From Thermodesulfobacteriota bacterium (lineage in GTDB: Bacteria > Desulfobacterota > WTBG01 > CAIYCZ01 > CAIRTM01), in contig JANQFE010000049.1 in NCBI GenBank assembly GCA_028278025.1, positions 1 through 64,000 of the forward strand: DNA of 64,000 nt, in the 5' to 3' direction. The notes beneath the pieces were generated by a model. That model was not told the DNA's origin. It saw only the letters and a program-made list of their open reading frames with translations, and did no database searches. Within the stretch, counting starts at the first letter, position 1, and each line of letters begins with the position of its first letter. Position numbers and translations under genes: made by a program. This document shows, piece by piece, positions 27,445 to 36,057 of the stretch.

Positions 27445-28506
27445 ATGGAGAAAAAGCCCTATACCATGAAAAGTTTTAATATCGGAAGCGGGAAACTTAC
27501 CACCCCATGTATTCTGGCCCCTTTGTCGGGAATAAGTGACCTGCCGTTTCGTATGGTTAATCGCAGTTTCGGCTGCAAATACGCCTTTACTGAAATGCTG
27601 AGTGCCCGCTCTCTGATTTGCAAGTCCCCTAAAACAAATAAAATACTGGCTTCCGTTCCTGAGGACCGGCCCTTAGGGGTACAGCTTTTGGGCAGAGACC
27701 CGGAAGACCTGCGCAGAGCACTGGATGTTTTGCAGCGGCACTACACCTTTGACAGCCTGGATCTTAATGCGGCCTGCCCGGCTAAAAAAGTGACCCGCAG
27801 GGGTGAGGGCGCAGCCCTTATGAAGGAGCCGCCCAAACTACAGGAGTTGCTGCGCACCCTGGTGACCCATACCGATATGCCGGTTACAGTAAAAATACGG
27901 GCTGGCTGGGATAAAAACTCTATCAATGCCAGAGACATTGCATTATGTGCCCAGGATGCCGGCATACATGCCATTTTTATTCATGGTCGGACACGATCAC
28001 AGAAATATAACGGCAGCGTTGATTACCGAATAATCAGAGATACGAAGGCAGCCGTAGACATACCGGTGATTGGCAGTGGTGATATATTATCTCCTTTTCA
28101 CGTAAAAAGAATGCTTGATGCAACCGGCTGTGACGGCGTTGCCGTTGCCCGCGGCTCTTTCGGAAATCCCTGGCTATTTGAACAAACAGCCTATTTTCTC
28201 ACAAACAGCCGCATGCCCTTAAGACCGAGTCAGGATGAAATCATCAACACCATGGTCATGCATCTGAATCTCTGTTGTGATTTTTATGGCGAACACAGGG
28301 GCACTGTACTGTTTCGCAAATTCTTCAGCTGGTATACAAAAGGGTTTCCACATATACGACCGCAGAGAACCCGGGCCTTTGGTGCCGAGCAAAAAGACCA
28401 TATGTTGAGCATTATTGAAGAATTGCGCTTTGCTGCAACGGGGTCAAAACTAAATCCTTTAGAAATCTACGGCCTCCAGAGGAATCTCTACCAGGAGGAG
28501 TTTTAA
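27445..28506 (+). CDS. dus: tRNA-dihydrouridine synthase
   Basis: 353 residues of the Dus family. It reduces uridine to dihydrouridine in the D-loop of tRNA, with FMN and NADPH. Motifs: LAPLSGISDLPFR near 27, the signature DLNAACPAKKVTRRGEGAALM with the catalytic Cys near 112, VKIRAGWD, IHGRTRSQKYNG, and GSGDILSP and AVARGSFGNPW for phosphate binding. Two starts are possible: ATG at 27445, or the in-frame ATG seven codons later, which has GGAG upstream. Not assigned to DusA, B or C. Confidence 0.92.
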   Translation: MEKKPYTMKSFNIGSGKLTTPCILAPLSGISDLPFRMVNRSFGCKYAFTEMLSARSLICKSPKTNKILASVPEDRPLGVQLLGRDPEDLRRALDVLQRHYTFDSLDLNAACPAKKVTRRGEGAALMKEPPKLQELLRTLVTHTDMPVTVKIRAGWDKNSINARDIALCAQDAGIHAIFIHGRTRSQKYNGSVDYRIIRDTKAAVDIPVIGSGDILSPFHVKRMLDATGCDGVAVARGSFGNPWLFEQTAYFLTNSRMPLRPSQDEIINTMVMHLNLCCDFYGEHRGTVLFRKFFSWYTKGFPHIRPQRTRAFGAEQKDHMLSIIEELRFAATGSKLNPLEIYGLQRNLYQEEF

Positions 28507-28597
28507 AAACACCCGGAAGCAGGCCATGGAAATTGCTTTACAACTCATAAGCACCTAATTCTTACTATATGCTGATATCACTCAGGAGCAGACAACA

Positions 28598-29626
28598 ATG
28601 AAGCAGGCATTTCTAATCCCCCGGGGGGGACGTGCCTGGTTTGCATTTTTCCTTCGCTGGATACTCATTGTAATTTTTACAGGATGGGCTGTAATGTTTT
28701 GTACCAAAATGCCGGGAAGATCATTCTCCGAGCCGCTGAAACCCCTCTCTGCCGATGAGCAAATAATTCACGACAATCTCAAGAAACATGTGACAATGCT
28801 TGCCGGCATCATCGGAGAACGGAATATCTGGCATTATGAAAAACTTGAGGCCGCTGCCGATTATATTCATAATACGTTGGAAACGTACGGCTATGACGTA
28901 AGCGCGCAAGAATTTACAGTAAGGGAAAGTGTCGTAAGAAATATTGCTGCTGAACGAGCAGGAGACCCGCTACCCAACGAAATCATTATCGTCGGAGCTC
29001 ACTATGACTCGGTTCTCGGCAGTCCCGGTGCAAACGATAATGGATCCGGTGTTGCTGCATTGCTCGAACTTGCCCGTCTTCTTGCCGCAAAAAACTTCCC
29101 CCGTACAGTACGGTTTGTAGCTTTCGTCAATGAAGAACCCCCTTTCTTTCAGACAAAAAATATGGGCAGCCTTGTATATGCGGCCCGCTGCCGCATGCAG
29201 GATGAAAACATTACGGCAATGTTTTCACTTGAAACCATCGGCTCTTATTCAGACGAACGTCACAGCCAGCGTTATCCATTCCCCTTCAGTTTATTTTATC
29301 CGGATACCGGCAACTTCATAGGCTTTGTGGGGAATGTATCATCGCGTGCACTTGTACACCGTGCCATAGAAATATTTCGCAGGCAGGCTGCCTTTCCCTC
29401 AGAAGGTGGTGCTCTGCCTGGTTGGATCCCGGGCATCAATTGGTCAGACCACTGGTCATTCTGGAAGCAGGGCTATCAGGCCCTGATGATTACTGATACT
29501 GCTTTGTATCGCTACAGATATTATCACACGACAAATGATACCCCTGATAAGCTTGATTATGGCCGCATGGCACGGGTTACAACCGGGCTAAAACATGTGG
29601 TAACGGAAATCGCTGGTCAAAACTAG
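28598..29626 (+). CDS. Membrane-anchored M28 family zinc aminopeptidase
   Basis: 342 residues. One N-terminal transmembrane helix (about 12-32), then a peptidase domain. Zinc ligands are visible: VGAHYDSV (His and the catalytic Asp), GANDNGSG (bridging Asp), NEEPPF (general-base Glu and ligand Glu), and the C-terminal His in YYHTTNDTPDKL. Probably active in the periplasm as an aminopeptidase. CAGGAGCAG lies 8 bp before the ATG. The TAG stop codon coincides with the first bases of family-B element B2. Confidence 0.85.
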   Translation: MKQAFLIPRGGRAWFAFFLRWILIVIFTGWAVMFCTKMPGRSFSEPLKPLSADEQIIHDNLKKHVTMLAGIIGERNIWHYEKLEAAADYIHNTLETYGYDVSAQEFTVRESVVRNIAAERAGDPLPNEIIIVGAHYDSVLGSPGANDNGSGVAALLELARLLAAKNFPRTVRFVAFVNEEPPFFQTKNMGSLVYAARCRMQDENITAMFSLETIGSYSDERHSQRYPFPFSLFYPDTGNFIGFVGNVSSRALVHRAIEIFRRQAAFPSEGGALPGWIPGINWSDHWSFWKQGYQALMITDTALYRYRYYHTTNDTPDKLDYGRMARVTTGLKHVVTEIAGQN

Positions 29627-29775
29627 TATTAACCGACAATTAAAACTGTGGATCGGAGGTTGTCACCTTTGGTTTGAGCCCCGCGACAAACTCGGGACAG
29701 GCCGCAAGGGCGCTGCGAGCCGCCGATGATGCATACAAAAATTATTTTCAACCGACAACGGACAAACAACAACCG
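29623..29775. mobile_element. Degenerate family-B MITE (B2)
   Basis: CTAGTATTAACCGACAATTA, then AAACTGTGGATCGGAGGTTG, match the left end of family B, followed by a rearranged interior (CGCAAGGGCGCTGCGAGCCGC). The right terminal repeat is absent; a second ACCGACAAC lies near 29750. The CTAG at 29623-29626 includes the stop codon of the M28 peptidase gene. Confidence 0.65.
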
Positions 29776-29821
29776 ATGAACCCTTGAACCTGTTTGCAAA
29801 AACACAGAAAGGTTATCTGGC

Positions 29822-30427
29822 ATGCCTAACACAGAAGAACGTCCCGGCTTTGACCGGCGGATGACCCGTGAAGAGATAAATGCCTGTCCGATCAGGGCCT
29901 ATCCCGGACCGGTTCACCTTATCAGATCCAAAAAAGAAGTAAAAAATGCCGTTCGGCAGCTATGCCGGGAAACACTGCTGGGTTTTGATACGGAAACACG
30001 CCCCTCTTTTAATAAGGGTGAAAATTATCCGCCGGCCCTTATCCAGCTTGCTGCAAACAGCGCCGTCTATATTTTTCAGCTTAAACACCTGCAATTCCCT
30101 CCCGCGCTCGGAAAAATTTTTTCCAATCCTGATATTATAAAAGCGGGCGTTGCTCCGGGTCGCGACATCGCTGATCTTAAAGCAATAAGTAATTTTAACG
30201 AGGCCGGATTTGTCGACTTGAGCCTGATTGCAAAGCAGGTCGGCTTAAAAAACCATGGTCTTCGTGGTCTTTCAGCAGTTTTGGGCGGGTTTCGCATCTC
30301 AAAGCAAGCTCAGACATCCAACTGGAACCGTGAAACCCTGACACCCGAACAAATTATCTATGCCGCTACTGATGCCTGGGTCAGCCGGGAGATCTTTTTA
30401 CGGCTACAGGAGTTGCATGTTGTGTAA
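29822..30427 (+). CDS. RNase D-like 3'-5' exonuclease
   Basis: 201 residues with one DEDD-y exonuclease domain. Exo I: LLGFDTETRPSF (Asp, Glu). Exo II: VAPGRDIADL (Asp). Exo III: YAATDAWVSREIF (Tyr and Asp four residues apart). There is no HRDC domain, so this is the short single-domain group rather than full RNase D (about 370 residues). It probably trims RNA or DNA 3' ends in the cytoplasm. Confidence 0.85.
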   Translation: MPNTEERPGFDRRMTREEINACPIRAYPGPVHLIRSKKEVKNAVRQLCRETLLGFDTETRPSFNKGENYPPALIQLAANSAVYIFQLKHLQFPPALGKIFSNPDIIKAGVAPGRDIADLKAISNFNEAGFVDLSLIAKQVGLKNHGLRGLSAVLGGFRISKQAQTSNWNRETLTPEQIIYAATDAWVSREIFLRLQELHVV

Positions 30428-30613
30428 TCCTTGTTGCCGGATAAAGAACGCAAACCGAAAAACGTCAAGCGTAATACGGATTATTGAGAGCGCTGAACCC
30501 TTTTCGTCTAACGATACCGAGGATAACTCTTTTCCAGCCTCATAGGCCGCCTGCAGATAGTCTGGATGCTGTTTTACATCCCCTCCAAAATCCAGCTCGC
30601 GGTATAAAAGCGT
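30404..30613 (-). pseudogene. Gene fragment without a start codon
   Basis: An open frame of 69 codons has coding-like composition (YRELDFGGDVKQHPDYLQAA, then YEAGKELSSVSLDEKG) but no ATG, GTG or TTG near its 5' end, where a stop codon cuts it off at 30614. It overlaps the end of the RNase D-like gene. It looks like the C-terminal remnant of a lost gene; the family is not recognised. Confidence 0.35.
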
Positions 30614-30673
30614 TTACCACAGTTATAACAAACAACAAAAAAATTAAAAAAATAAGGTTTACATGCTACGTCC

Positions 30674-30815
30674 CTAGTACTGACCGACAATTAAAGGAGG
30701 GCCGCGCACCTGTTTGGGCAGCAAGGGCAGTGTGAGCCGCAGCCGGAACTATGATAATGATCGTTCCAGCGAGCAGGTTGCCTGCAGCAAACAAGCAGGT
30801 GCGCACCCTGCTTGC
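30674..30815. mobile_element. Partial family-B MITE (B3)
   Basis: CTAGTACTGACCGACAATTA starts the element, followed by GGGCAGCAAGGGCAGTGTGA and CCAGCGAGCAGGTTGCCTGC, CAAACAAGCAGGTGCGCACC. The right terminal repeat is missing. The remaining 200 bp up to the YkgJ gene contain a GC-rich inverted stretch (GGTCCGCCGCGGCGGATC at 30842-30859) but no gene I can support. Confidence 0.7.
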
Positions 30816-31032
30816 GGGGGCGCATGAAATCCTGAGGAATGCGGTCCGCCGCGGCGGATCGCAGTGAGGAAGGGTGAGTGCAATGCAGCTTGCAGATCCC
30901 GACTTGGCGGGGAGATGGAGATTTCCCGACAGTCTCCTGGCAGCCGTTAAGAATTTGCCGTAAATTGCCGATAAGGTATACAGCATTCATCTAGGGATAG
31001 TATAATTAAGGCGCGCAGGGAGGCGCTCATCA

Positions 31033-31815
31033 GTGGGAATACTTTTCTCAGCCTATCGCGTTCTTCGTGATGAAGTGTATCGAAAAATCCCGGAGATAAG
31101 TTGCCAGGCGTGTGGGCAGTGTTGTGTCAGCCCTCACATGACCATGATAGAGTTTTGTTATATGGTGACATTCCTGCGGGATAAACCTGATTATTTAACC
31201 TATATTATTTCAAGAATGGTTCCCAACCATTCATACTACCCCAACCTTCTGACCTGCAGGTTTCAAACACCGGACAATCTATGCAGTATCTATCCTAATA
31301 GACCACTGGCCTGTCGTTTGCATGGTCATCCGGTTATGTCGAATGTAAATGAACAATACCGTATTTATTGTCAGAAGGCCAGACCTATCGACAGGCAAGT
31401 ATCTATGGATGAAGTCCACTGCATGCTTGATCGCATTGCAGAGCTTAATCAGGGCTATTATTCTTATTATACACCTCCTTATTGGATTTCAGGACTTAAT
31501 ACTGAATCATGGCTGACGGTCCTTTTTACGGAAATACCCAAACATGTTTTTCGTTTACTGCGAAAAATCATGTCCCGCGAGCTTGATATTCAGCACATAC
31601 CAACTATGTTCAACCAGCCGGTACACCTGCAGGATAAATTAGTTTTGATAGACCGATTCCAATCGGAGTTTTCCTGCGGAAACTATCAAGTACTTGGAGC
31701 ACTTTTAGAAGAAATCCAGCATCATTTTCCGGAAACTGGTGCTTATTACTTCTTTGAAGCCGAAATGTACCGGATGGCATTAGAGGAGAAGAAGGTCCAG
31801 GCCTTGATTTCATAA
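31033..31815 (+). CDS. YkgJ-family cysteine-cluster protein
   Basis: 260 residues from a GTG start preceded by GGGAGG. The N-terminal half carries the YkgJ zinc/iron cluster motif: ISCQACGQCCVSPHMT (about 25-40), then CRFQTPDNLCSIYPNRPLACRLH (about 78-100). The C-terminal half is helical with no match I recognise. The cluster probably binds a metal or Fe-S centre; function unknown. Confidence 0.8.
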   Translation: MGILFSAYRVLRDEVYRKIPEISCQACGQCCVSPHMTMIEFCYMVTFLRDKPDYLTYIISRMVPNHSYYPNLLTCRFQTPDNLCSIYPNRPLACRLHGHPVMSNVNEQYRIYCQKARPIDRQVSMDEVHCMLDRIAELNQGYYSYYTPPYWISGLNTESWLTVLFTEIPKHVFRLLRKIMSRELDIQHIPTMFNQPVHLQDKLVLIDRFQSEFSCGNYQVLGALLEEIQHHFPETGAYYFFEAEMYRMALEEKKVQALIS

Positions 31816-31830
31816 ACAGGAAAAAATTCT

Positions 31831-32685
31831 TTAGGCTATGGGACTTACTTTAATGTGCCAGGGTTCATAACGGACACCCAGAAAGTTTTTATTGGGATAA
31901 CGCAGCGTGAGGTAGCCCAGGGCCTTGAGTTTTTTGTAAACCGGTGTCGTAATAAAACGCTCGGTGAAGTTGCCAGCACCGAAACCGACCTGCCCCACAT
32001 CAAAATCTCCAATACTGTGGAAAGAATATCCGGGAGGGGCCAGCGACCGGGAAGCTAGTGACAGGTTCCCTCCGTTCTGAAGGGCTTTATCAAGAAAAAG
32101 AAGAAACTGCTTGATAATGCTGCGCACTCCGGAGGTCAGCACAAGATCCCTGCCCAGTTCACCTCTTATTCTTCTATATACCTCAAGGGGCTCCCCCTTA
32201 TAGAGATAATTGCCGCTATAGGCGATTTTAACAACACTGTGTTTGTCAATACTGTCTGTAAGTTTTTTCAAAGGCTTTGAACCTAAAAAACCATAGCAGG
32301 CAGCATCTGCATAGAAAATCATTTCCAGGAAATCCTGCTCTTTTCGGGTGAAATCGCCCACTCTGGAGTAGTTGCGGGCTGTTTTTATAGCTTCATCAAA
32401 GGTCAGCAGGTGAAAATTACCATGCCCAACAGTATACTGAAGACGTTTAAGCCGCTGCAAAGACGATTTGAGCTGTCCGAAGTTCTGCTTGTCAAGATAA
32501 ATATCATCAGGGTGGGTGTTATTAAAGTTTTGTATCTTGCAAAGGTAGTCTTTGATGTAGTTATCATAATTATCAGGGATGCCGGTTGCAGTACTTCCGG
32601 TGATTTCAGCAATAACTTTTGAGGGGGCCCAACAGCTTCCCATTGCGATTGCGGTTAACGCCTTAATAAAAGCTCTTCTTTTCAT
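31831..32685 (-). CDS. VanY-like D-alanyl-D-alanine carboxypeptidase, exported
   Basis: 284 residues. The start MKRRAFIKALTAIAMGS resembles a Tat/Sec signal. The C-terminal half is an M15-type peptidase: SFHSIGDFDVG carries the SxHxxGxAxD-like zinc ligands (His, Asp) and EPWHIKV carries the catalytic Glu and last zinc His. The family trims D-Ala from peptidoglycan stem peptides in the periplasm. The N-terminal about 130 residues are helical and unassigned. It is convergent with the YkgJ gene (15 bp apart). Confidence 0.78.
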   Translation of the reverse strand: MKRRAFIKALTAIAMGSCWAPSKVIAEITGSTATGIPDNYDNYIKDYLCKIQNFNNTHPDDIYLDKQNFGQLKSSLQRLKRLQYTVGHGNFHLLTFDEAIKTARNYSRVGDFTRKEQDFLEMIFYADAACYGFLGSKPLKKLTDSIDKHSVVKIAYSGNYLYKGEPLEVYRRIRGELGRDLVLTSGVRSIIKQFLLFLDKALQNGGNLSLASRSLAPPGYSFHSIGDFDVGQVGFGAGNFTERFITTPVYKKLKALGYLTLRYPNKNFLGVRYEPWHIKVSPIA

Positions 32686-32814
32686 GTGTACATTGATAAA
32701 CTTAAGATTTTTTTACATATCGTAAAAAAACCATATAAGCTTTAGAGCTATTCGTCAATTAGTAAATGGTGAATAAGCAAAGGCAAAAAAAATTTTTTAT
32801 CTTTGCCCTTCTTT

Positions 32815-33065
32815 TTTCATTATTAATAATTTCCTTGAATTAAGCACAAACTTTTCATATAGTTTACCCGTTTTACATAATTTTTCATTCTGTAGACCTG
32901 GTAGAAAACGGGGGCGGCAAAAAGGAGGCGGCCGGGTTGAAGGAAACCCCACCTGACCGCATTAATCATAGAATTGACTGTTAAATATAATTTCAGCAAT
33001 TTTTTGGAAAGCTAGATATTTCAGTAACGAAACAATACGGGATGTCCCGGATTTTAGAAATAAAA
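32815..33065. repeat. Dispersed repeat E, copy 1
   Basis: About 250 bp shared with 51785-52110: ATTTCCTTGAATTAA, then CTTTTCATATAGTTTA, then GACCTGGTAG, then a GC-rich core CCGGGTTGAAGGAAACCCCA and CCTGACCGCATTAATCATAG, then TGTTAAATATAATT and AACAATACGG. The core GGGTT-GAAG-GAAACCCC can form a hairpin. It lies just before the DUF3800 gene. The rest of the 467-bp gap (32686-33152) holds no gene. Confidence 0.75.
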
Positions 33066-33093
33066 TTGCTTGAATATAAAAGATTAACATTGT

Positions 33094-33133
33094 GCTGCGC
33101 AAAATTTTTCGCACCTAGTTACTCGTGCGCAGC
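33094..33133. repeat. Inverted repeat GCTGCGCA before DUF3800
   Basis: GCTGCGCA at 33094-33101 and its inverse TGCGCAGC at 33126-33133 are separated by 24 bp. AAC lies 5 bp outside on the left and GTT 4 bp outside on the right, loosely like the arms of an integron attC site, but the outer boxes do not fit the consensus. It lies 20 bp before the DUF3800 start and may be an operator or leader hairpin. Confidence 0.35.
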
Positions 33134-33152
33134 GATCGTTGTCTGAAGAAAT

Positions 33153-33923
33153 ATGAAATATCGAATGTACATTGACGAAGTTGGAAATTCGGATTTAGGG
33201 AGTTCCGATAATCCTCTTCACCGTTTTTTGAGTTTGACAGGCGTCATTGTCAACTTGGGTTATGTGCGTACAACTATATTCCCTCAGATGGAAAAATTAA
33301 AAACAAGTTATTTCAATTCACACCCTGATGATCCTGTTATTTTACACCGCAAAGAGTTGATTAATGCAAAACCTCCCTTTGAATCCTTGAAGAATCAAAA
33401 GCTGAAGAATAAATTTGATAGTGAACTATTAACTTATCTAAAAAATTGGGATTACACTGTTATCACAGTTTGCTTAGACAAAAAAGCGCATAAAGATACT
33501 TATCAAGTATGGAGATACGATCCCTATCATTATTGCCTTGCTCTTTTACTTGAGAGGTTTACTTTCCTATTGGAGCAAAAACAGACTAAAGGAGATGTGA
33601 TGGCTGAATCAAGAGGCGGCAAAGAAGATAAACGTTTGAAAAAATCATTTCTGACATTATGGGAGGAAGGCACAGATTATTTATTACCCGAAAGATTTCA
33701 AAACATTTTAACAAGCAAACAGCTAAAGGTAAAACCGAAATCAAATAATATTTCAGGTCTCCAATTGGCAGACATTCTGGCACATCCAAGCAGAAATGAA
33801 ATTCTAAATGAAAACAATATGTTAGACCGACCTCTGGCACCTTTCGCCAATGAAGTAATCAAAATTCTGCAGGGGAAATACTATCAGCACAAAGGCAATT
33901 TTTTTGGAAAAAAATTTATTTAG
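33153..33923 (+). CDS. DUF3800 domain protein
   Basis: 256 residues. The N-terminal YIDEVGNSD near 5-13 is the DUF3800 signature Asp-Glu in an RNase H-like fold; an acidic pattern follows (VCLDKKAHKD, then AESRGGKEDKRLK), and the C-terminal GLQLADILAHPSRN supplies the last conserved Asp. The family is predicted to be a nuclease and is common in mobile and defence regions; activity is not proven. The gene is AT-rich relative to its neighbours and stands next to repeat E, which suggests transfer. Confidence 0.78.
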   Translation: MKYRMYIDEVGNSDLGSSDNPLHRFLSLTGVIVNLGYVRTTIFPQMEKLKTSYFNSHPDDPVILHRKELINAKPPFESLKNQKLKNKFDSELLTYLKNWDYTVITVCLDKKAHKDTYQVWRYDPYHYCLALLLERFTFLLEQKQTKGDVMAESRGGKEDKRLKKSFLTLWEEGTDYLLPERFQNILTSKQLKVKPKSNNISGLQLADILAHPSRNEILNENNMLDRPLAPFANEVIKILQGKYYQHKGNFFGKKFI

Positions 33924-33927
33924 GCAT

Positions 33928-33950
33928 AAAAAAAGGGCCGAAAGGCCCCG
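33928..33950 (-). terminator. Intrinsic terminator (minus strand)
   Basis: GGGCC-GAAA-GGCCC hairpin. Read on the minus strand it is followed by seven T, so it would stop transcription coming from the WYL gene. For the plus-strand DUF3800 gene the hairpin has no T tract. The 271 bp from here to the WYL stop are AT-rich with no supported gene. Confidence 0.6.
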
Positions 33951-34221
33951 ATGGCTTACACCATCCACCTCCACTGGCGTGGATTAATTATAAATATAGT
34001 TAATTGTAATAAATATGTCAAGTATATAAATCACACAAAACCAGAGTCAAAAGATCACAATACTTTGTTATTTGTAAAGAAGAATGCAAATCAGGAGATT
34101 AAAAGTATGGGCACCGCAGTAAGAGTCTCAGACTTTTACAATTTTTTAGTTTATTTATTTTATCTAGCAACGCCACCCGATCTTGTCGATACCTCCGTTT
34201 ATCTGTGACCAGCAACAAGTG

Positions 34222-35220
34222 TCACTGTTTACTGTTTACTGTTCCAGCATACTTCTCAACTATACCACCAGCCTCAGCCTGTAGCTCACTGCGCAGGGTT
34301 TCAGGCTCAAGAACTTCTGCCCGTGCGCCCCAACTCAGTATCCAGAACTTAACCTCATCGGTTATGGCAAACTGGGCTTCAAACACTATGGCTCCGTCAT
34401 CCTGCCGGTATATTTTCTGGCTTGCATGCCAAATCTTTTCCGTGATATAGCCAGCAATTTCCCGGTCAAACCGTATCCTGACCAGCCCAGCTTTACCCGG
34501 GAACACCCCAAAGCTTGAGCCCATAAGAGCTTCCATGCTGAAATCATCCGGAACCGTGAAGGTATCATCAGTCAGGTGAACCGATTTGATTCTGTCAAGG
34601 GCAAATATGCGTATGCCTCTGCGCATATGGCAGTAGCCGACAAGATAAAATGTGCCGCTGAAAAACCATATCTTATAAGGGTCAACGCTGCGGGCTGACT
34701 GTTTTCTGCGGCTCATGGTGTAGTAGATTATCTTTATAGTTATTTTCCTGATAGCCGCCTCCTGTACCATAGCAATAATTTTCTGGTGCCGGCCGTATTC
34801 CTTGTACTGCTTCAGGCTTACGTGAAGCGTTTGCTGAATATTCTGCAAAAAAGTAATCGATTCCGGCGGCAGGGTAGTTTTTATCTTTTGAAACAGTGAC
34901 TCCAGTGATTCATAGAACACCGTGTCATGTAGAACCTTAACCATGTCCCTGCTGAAATACAGGGCCATGAGCTCTGTCAGTGTTAAAGGAATAGGAAAAT
35001 GCTTTTTCACCGTATCAAGTACAGACCACAGACTTTTGCCGTCAACGCGTTCATTGTAGATCGGGAATCCGGCTATCTGGAGTGCTTCAAGATCCCGGTA
35101 TACGGTCCTGGGGTGACATTCCAGTTCATCTGCCAAATATGCTACAGATATGCCTTGTGTTGATGAAAGCAGGGTTTGAATCATCCTCCACTGTCTGCCC
35201 AGCTGGTCGCCTCGTGCCAT
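34222..35220 (-). CDS. WYL-domain transcriptional regulator
   Basis: 332 residues. N-terminal helix-turn-helix of the HTH_11 type (about 10-65, ISVAYLADELECHPRTVYRDLEALQ), then a helical linker and a WYL domain (about 140-235, IIYYTMSRRKQSARSVDPYKIWFFSGTFYLVGYCHMRRGIRIFALDRIKSV) and the WCX C-terminal region (VRIRFDREIAGYI). WYL domains sense nucleic acid or nucleotides and often control defence genes or CRISPR loci. GAAGGAA lies just before the ATG. Triple AT repeats upstream suggest self-control. Confidence 0.88.
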   Translation of the reverse strand: MARGDQLGRQWRMIQTLLSSTQGISVAYLADELECHPRTVYRDLEALQIAGFPIYNERVDGKSLWSVLDTVKKHFPIPLTLTELMALYFSRDMVKVLHDTVFYESLESLFQKIKTTLPPESITFLQNIQQTLHVSLKQYKEYGRHQKIIAMVQEAAIRKITIKIIYYTMSRRKQSARSVDPYKIWFFSGTFYLVGYCHMRRGIRIFALDRIKSVHLTDDTFTVPDDFSMEALMGSSFGVFPGKAGLVRIRFDREIAGYITEKIWHASQKIYRQDDGAIVFEAQFAITDEVKFWILSWGARAEVLEPETLRSELQAEAGGIVEKYAGTVNSKQ

Positions 35221-35239
35221 AGCATTCCTTCTAATTGTT

Positions 35240-35269
35240 AAAATAAGCTAAAATAATATAAAATAAGAT
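35240..35269. promoter_or_regulatory. Three 10-bp direct repeats before the WYL gene
   Basis: AAAATAAGCT, AAAATAATAT and AAAATAAGAT follow each other without a gap, one helical turn apart, 20 bp upstream of the WYL start codon. Such phased repeats are typical operator arrays or a bend; autoregulation by the WYL protein is the simplest guess. Confidence 0.45.
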
Positions 35270-35512
35270 TTATTATATGCCATAAATTGCAAATATTTTT
35301 AAAAAAAATTAATCTTTCCTGACCGTTTCTGTCAAAAGCATGTGCAATACTGTATATCAAACAAAGTATGGGATGAGAATCTTTATATTGACTGCAGCGG
35401 CAGAAAAATTAATTTTTGATTAATTTTAGCACAATATATTGAATTAGTTGTTTTAATGACTACAATATATAGTAGATAAGACAGATTGAACAATTTACAA
35501 GAGGACCCTCTG

Positions 35513-35740
35513 ATGAATAAATTATTTATTGTGTTAGCACTGCTGGCCTTGGCCGCATTTATAGAAAGACCTGAGGATTACAAGTGGGATACTGCGGATC
35601 TGCATCTAAACAAATACGTTAGTACCCAAACCGATACTCATAACCTTCCGTCATCATATTATTATTCCAATGAGAACCCGGTAGATAAAAGCTACGGACC
35701 GGTTTCTGATGAGATTGATTTAAACACGAAACGCCTCTAA
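35513..35740 (+). CDS. Small secreted protein, unknown
   Basis: 75 residues from the ATG at 35513 with GAGG upstream. A short hydrophobic signal (MNKLFIVLALLALAAF) is followed by a polar Tyr/Asp/Asn-rich mature part (YKWDTADLHLNKYVSTQTDT, then YYYSNENPVDKSYG). No Cys, no family. It is convergent with the RiPP-like peptide gene and shares a hairpin with it. Confidence 0.45.
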   Translation: MNKLFIVLALLALAAFIERPEDYKWDTADLHLNKYVSTQTDTHNLPSSYYYSNENPVDKSYGPVSDEIDLNTKRL

Positions 35741-35793
35741 AAAACCACAACAACAAGCCGGTTTAGATTGCATAAACGTCCGGTAAAAAACAA

Positions 35794-35822
35794 GAAGGTC
35801 AGCTTTTTATGAGCTGACCTTC
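35794..35822 (-). terminator. Strong hairpin terminator between convergent small genes
   Basis: GAAGGTCAGCT and AGCTGACCTTC form a perfect 11-bp stem with a 7-base loop. On the minus strand it is followed by TTGTTTTTT, so it ends the peptide gene transcript. On the plus strand a looser T-rich stretch follows 16 bp later. Confidence 0.75.
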
Positions 35823-35853
35823 AATAGTGCTGTTACATTTTTTCCTTAGAAGT

Positions 35854-35964
35854 TTAGCCCGGCTGAAAGCCTGTTGTACATGTCTGGGCAGGTCCAATAA
35901 TAGTGAGTATATCCTCTTCAGTATACGTTACCACCTTTGGTGATTCATATTCCTTTTTTTTCAT
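35854..35964 (-). CDS. 36-residue peptide resembling a RiPP precursor
   Basis: A short gene with AGGAG 9 bp before the ATG at 35964 (another in-frame ATG at 35970). The peptide has a charged leader-like part, SPKVVTYTEEDILTIIGPAQ, then a short core TCTTGFQPG. From memory, leaders of the form KPKVVTYxEEEIxxxxGPAQ occur in delta-proteobacterial peptides next to radical SAM maturases (geopeptide-like). No radical SAM gene is in this window, so the maturase would have to be encoded elsewhere. It lies 93 bp downstream of the surface-protein gene on the same strand. Confidence 0.55.
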   Translation of the reverse strand: MKKKEYESPKVVTYTEEDILTIIGPAQTCTTGFQPG

Positions 35965-36057
35965 TATCATTTTCTCCTGTTAATACTAATTACCGGTTAT
36001 CCGTTAATTAATGCTTTTCCTGTTCACATATTATCAATCACAGTCTTTATGTTTTAA

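Noticed and set aside
30666..30990. Two overlapping frames of about 100 codons on the minus strand
   Set aside because: They run across element B3 and a GC-rich repeat; composition (Ala/Pro/Arg-rich) is that of a chance frame in repeat DNA.
33951..34208. 85-codon plus-strand frame after DUF3800
   Set aside because: It begins in a terminator hairpin and has no ribosome site; likely chance in AT-rich DNA.
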